A DNA stretch of 16,958 nucleotides, from NCBI GenBank assembly GCA_937902305.1, contig CALDHV010000008.1:1-16958 (forward strand), given 5' to 3'. The notes beneath the pieces were generated by a model. That model was not told the DNA's origin. It made no database searches and saw nothing but the letters and a program-made list of their open reading frames with translations. The stretch is from an uncultured Clostridia bacterium (lineage in GTDB: Bacteria > Bacillota > Clostridia > Oscillospirales > Acutalibacteraceae). Shown here one piece after another: positions 14,494-16,958 of this stretch. The translations under genes and the position numbers were made by a program. Every line of letters begins with the position of its first letter. Positions within the stretch are counted from its first letter, which is position 1.

Positions 14494-16377
14494 ATGACGT
14501 TTTTGGATGCGGAATATGACATTGCCGTCATCGGCGCGGGTCACGCCGGCATTGAAGCCGGGCTGGCGGCGGCGCGCCTCGGGATGACGACAGCGGTTTT
14601 CACCATCAATCTCGACTGGATCGGCAATATGCCGTGCAATCCGTCCATCGGCGGCACGGCAAAGGGGCATCTTGTGCGCGAGATCGACGCGCTCGGCGGC
14701 GAAATGGGGCGCGCGGCGGACGCGAATATGCTCCAAAGCCGGATGATTAACCGCGGCAAAGGCCCCGCCGTCCATTCCCTGCGCGCGCAGATCGACCGCC
14801 GCGCCTATTCCGCCTATATGAAACACACCCTCGAAACCACCGACAACCTCGACGTGCGGCAGGGCGAGATCGTATCGCTCACCCGGCAGGAGGACGGCAG
14901 ATTTCTGCTGACCACCCGTCTGGAGGTACAATATCTTGCACGCGCGGTAATTTTGGCGACCGGCACTTTCCTGAAAGGGCGGGTTTTCGTCGGGGATGTG
15001 TCCTATGAAAGCGGCCCCGACGGGATGTTCCCCGCCGCGCAGTTGTCCGCGTCACTGGAGGCGCTCGGCGTCTCTCTGCGCCGGTTCAAGACCGGCACCC
15101 CCTCCCGCGTGTTGAAATCCAGCATTGATTTCTCCGTGACCGAGCGGCAGGACGGCGAAGACCCGGTGGTGCCGTTTTCATTTGAAACCGATGATCCCCG
15201 CCCGAACGCCCTGCCGTGCCATATCACCTGGACCTCTGCCGAAACGAAGCGGGTGATTTTGGATAATCTCCACCGCTCGCCGCTGTACAGCGGCAAGATC
15301 CACGGGGTTGGGCCGCGCTACTGCCCCAGCATTGAGGACAAGATCGTCCGCTTTGCCGATAAGGAGCGACATCAGGTGTTTATCGAGCCGTGCGGTGCCG
15401 AAACCGACGAAATGTACCTGCAGGGCTTAAGCTCCAGCCTGCCGGTGGATGTGCAGATGCAGTTTTTGCGCACCATTCCGGGGCTGGAGAAGGTGCGGGT
15501 GATGCGCCCCGCCTATGCCATCGAATACGATTGCGTCGATCCGCTGCAGTTGTCTGCGACACTGGAGTTCAAGGACATACCCGGCTTATACGGCGCGGGA
15601 CAGTTCAACGGAAGCTCCGGCTATGAGGAGGCGGCGGCGCAGGGCATCGTGGCGGGCATCAACGCCGCGCTCAAGCTCAAGGGCGAGCCGCCGATGATCC
15701 TCGACCGCGCGTCGAGCTATATCGGCACGCTGATCGACGATCTGGTGACCAAGGGCTGTATGGACCCTTACCGAATGATGACCAGTCGGAGCGAATATCG
15801 GCTGGTATTGCGGCAGGATAACGCCGATCTGCGGCTGACCCCCGTCGGACGGCGGGTCGGGCTGGTCGATGACGCGCGTATGGCGCATTTTTCCGCGCGG
15901 CAGGAGGCAAAAGCCGCCGAACGCCGCCGCCTGCACGATACGGTTTTGCCGCCGACCGACGCGCTCAACGCCTTGCTGACCGCTTGCGGCACGACCCCGG
16001 TCGTGTCCGGCGTGCGGCTGGAGGAGCTACTTCGCCGCCCGCAACTGACCTATGACGCGCTGGCGCCGGTCGATCCCGACCGCCCCGCGCTGGAGCGGCT
16101 TGTCATCGAGCAACTGGAGGTCGAGCTGAAATACGAGGGCTACATCCGCCGCGAGCAGGCGCAGATCGACGAAATGCGTCGCCTTGAGGGTCGGCTTTTG
16201 CCGCCGGATACCCCGTATGCCGACATCCGCGGCTTGCGCAAGGAGGCGCAGGAGAAGCTTGCCCGTATTCGCCCGCGAAGCATCGGGCAGGCATCGCGTA
16301 TCAGCGGGGTTAGCCCCGCCGATGTGTCGGTGCTGATATTATGGAGCGCACAGGAGGGCAAAAATGCTGCCGATTGA
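14494..16377 (+). CDS. mnmG: tRNA uridine-34 modification enzyme MnmG (GidA)
   Basis: MnmG, with MnmE, installs the carboxymethylaminomethyl group at wobble uridine 34 of certain tRNAs, using FAD and a folate donor. It has 627 residues, the usual length. The FAD fold begins DIAVIGAGHAGIEAG (9-23). The family blocks MPCNPSIGGTAKGH (46-59), GKGPAVHSLRAQIDRRAY (88-105) and FKTGTPSRV are present, as is the C-terminal RPRSIGQASRISGVSPADVS region. GGAG lies 6 nt before the ATG at 14494. It overlaps rsmG by 14 nt, the usual pairing. MnmE, often beside it, is not in the window. Confidence 0.97.
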   Translation: MTFLDAEYDIAVIGAGHAGIEAGLAAARLGMTTAVFTINLDWIGNMPCNPSIGGTAKGHLVREIDALGGEMGRAADANMLQSRMINRGKGPAVHSLRAQIDRRAYSAYMKHTLETTDNLDVRQGEIVSLTRQEDGRFLLTTRLEVQYLARAVILATGTFLKGRVFVGDVSYESGPDGMFPAAQLSASLEALGVSLRRFKTGTPSRVLKSSIDFSVTERQDGEDPVVPFSFETDDPRPNALPCHITWTSAETKRVILDNLHRSPLYSGKIHGVGPRYCPSIEDKIVRFADKERHQVFIEPCGAETDEMYLQGLSSSLPVDVQMQFLRTIPGLEKVRVMRPAYAIEYDCVDPLQLSATLEFKDIPGLYGAGQFNGSSGYEEAAAQGIVAGINAALKLKGEPPMILDRASSYIGTLIDDLVTKGCMDPYRMMTSRSEYRLVLRQDNADLRLTPVGRRVGLVDDARMAHFSARQEAKAAERRRLHDTVLPPTDALNALLTACGTTPVVSGVRLEELLRRPQLTYDALAPVDPDRPALERLVIEQLEVELKYEGYIRREQAQIDEMRRLEGRLLPPDTPYADIRGLRKEAQEKLARIRPRSIGQASRISGVSPADVSVLILWSAQEGKNAAD

Positions 16378-16958
16378 CTTATTGACCCGCACCGCCGCCG
16401 AGGTTTCGGTCGCGGTCACGCCGGAATTGGCGGAAAAACTGGAGGTTTACGCCCGCTTGCTGGTCGAATGGAACGAGAAGATCAATCTCACCGCCATTAC
16501 CGACCCTGTCGGCATCGCGGTAAAGCACTTTGCCGACAGCCTGTCGGCGGCGCCGCTTTTGCCGCAGGGCGCGTTTTCGCTGGTGGATGTCGGCACCGGT
16601 GCGGGCTTTCCCGGCGTGCCGCTTGCGCTGTTGCGCGAGGATTGCGCCCTCACCCTGCTGGACAGCCTGCAAAAGCGGCTGACCTTTCTCGATGCGCTGT
16701 GCCGGGAGCTGGGGCTGAAAGCGACCCTTGTCCACGCCCGCGCCGAGGAGGGTGGGCAAAATCCCGCCTTGCGGGAGCATTTTGACATTGTTACCGCGCG
16801 CGCGGTGGCGGCGTTGCCGGCATCCGCAACGGCGAAGCCGCGGTTTGGCGATGCCAACAACGATGGCAGCGTCAATATGAAAGACATTCTCGTGCTGCGT
16901 TCGCATTTGGCGGGCACGGCGGTGGAACTGAACGCGGTATATGCCGATGCCGATGCTT
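16364..16958 (+). CDS. rsmG: RsmG (GidB), interrupted and joined to a dockerin-like end
   Basis: RsmG methylates N7 of a guanine in the 16S rRNA 530 loop. Residues 1-152 are clearly RsmG: VEWNEKINLTAIT (35-47), the SAM-binding LVDVGTGAGFPGVPLAL (73-89), and FDIVTARAVAALP (140-152). In the family this continues for another 60-80 residues that complete the Rossmann fold. Here, from about residue 153 (16820), the frame changes to a short Ala/Lys/Pro linker and then a dockerin-like sequence, with no stop before the window end. AGGAGG lies 6 nt before the ATG at 16364. As read, the enzyme lacks its C-terminal third and should not be active. The join may be an assembly chimera, a recombination, or a real gene fusion. 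Confidence 0.85.
   Translation, partial: MLPIDLLTRTAAEVSVAVTPELAEKLEVYARLLVEWNEKINLTAITDPVGIAVKHFADSLSAAPLLPQGAFSLVDVGTGAGFPGVPLALLREDCALTLLDSLQKRLTFLDALCRELGLKATLVHARAEEGGQNPALREHFDIVTARAVAALPASATAKPRFGDANNDGSVNMKDILVLRSHLAGTAVELNAVYADADA
16847..16958 (+). other. Dockerin-like domain, partial
   Basis: From residue 161 of the rsmG frame the sequence is FGDANNDGSVNMKDILVL, followed by RSHLAG and then YADADA at the edge. This is the dockerin calcium-loop pattern GDxNxDGxVNxxD with a following helix and the start of a second loop. Dockerins anchor secreted carbohydrate-active enzymes to cohesins and always belong to secreted proteins. Its presence in frame with a cytosolic rRNA methyltransferase is not expected. 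Confidence 0.75.

Noticed and set aside
1..16958. tRNA or rRNA genes near the origin, as found beside gyrA in B. subtilis
   Set aside because: No cloverleaf, CCA-end or conserved rRNA sequence was seen in any spacer. All spacers over 300 nt outside genes are covered by the features given, and the only one is rpmH-dnaA (3438-3983).

Overview
This window looks like the chromosomal replication-origin neighbourhood of a high-GC member of the Clostridia, most plausibly an Oscillospiraceae/Ruminococcaceae-type gut anaerobe. The reasons are the gene order jag-yidC-yidD-rnpA-rpmH <-> dnaA-dnaN-yaaA-recF-remB-gyrB-gyrA, the presence of RemB/DUF370 and YaaA, a Gram-positive-type five-segment YidC, and a dockerin-like stretch at the right edge. 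Taxonomy is inferred from gene content only. Both ends may be contig ends, which matters for the right edge.

Layout. Positions 1-340 are AT-rich and hold a terminator, a promoter with four CTATCA/TGATAG half-sites, and an N-terminal remnant of a Fic-family gene. Positions 406-548 hold copy 1 of a dispersed repeat, followed by a 17-bp bidirectional terminator. The minus strand then carries the ribosome/membrane-insertion operon (rpmH, rnpA, yidD, yidC, jag), driven by a near-perfect sigma-A promoter at 3507-3536 and with an attenuator-like hairpin between rpmH and rnpA. Divergently, an extended -10 promoter at 3721-3749 reads into dnaA. The dnaA-dnaN spacer contains degenerate DnaA boxes, then five CTA triplets (a DnaA-trio) and an AT-rich stretch, so it is the best candidate for the unwinding site. 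Downstream, dnaN-yaaA-recF-remB-gyrB-(tandem YcxB-like membrane protein)-gyrA is tightly packed, with overlaps of 4-14 nt and gaps of 19-39 nt apart from the dnaA-dnaN spacer. It ends at a 14-bp terminator.

Right of gyrA lies copy 2 of the dispersed repeat, then a possible 28-residue single-span membrane protein on the minus strand, then an AT-rich region rich in DnaA-box-like sequences in front of mnmG-rsmG. The rsmG reading frame changes abruptly into a dockerin-like sequence at about 16820 and is open to the window end. This is either a misjoin/recombination near a contig end or a broken gene.

The genes together cover initiation (DnaA), the sliding clamp (DnaN), gap repair (RecF), DNA supercoiling (GyrA/B), RNase P protein and L34, membrane-protein insertion (YidC/YidD), small-RNA/RNA binding (Jag/KhpB) and tRNA/rRNA modification (MnmG/RsmG). 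The most original signals are the terminator-linked repeat family, the duplicated YcxB-like protein between the gyrase subunits, the DnaA-box cluster before mnmG, the RGG-rich tail of Jag, and the rsmG/dockerin junction.
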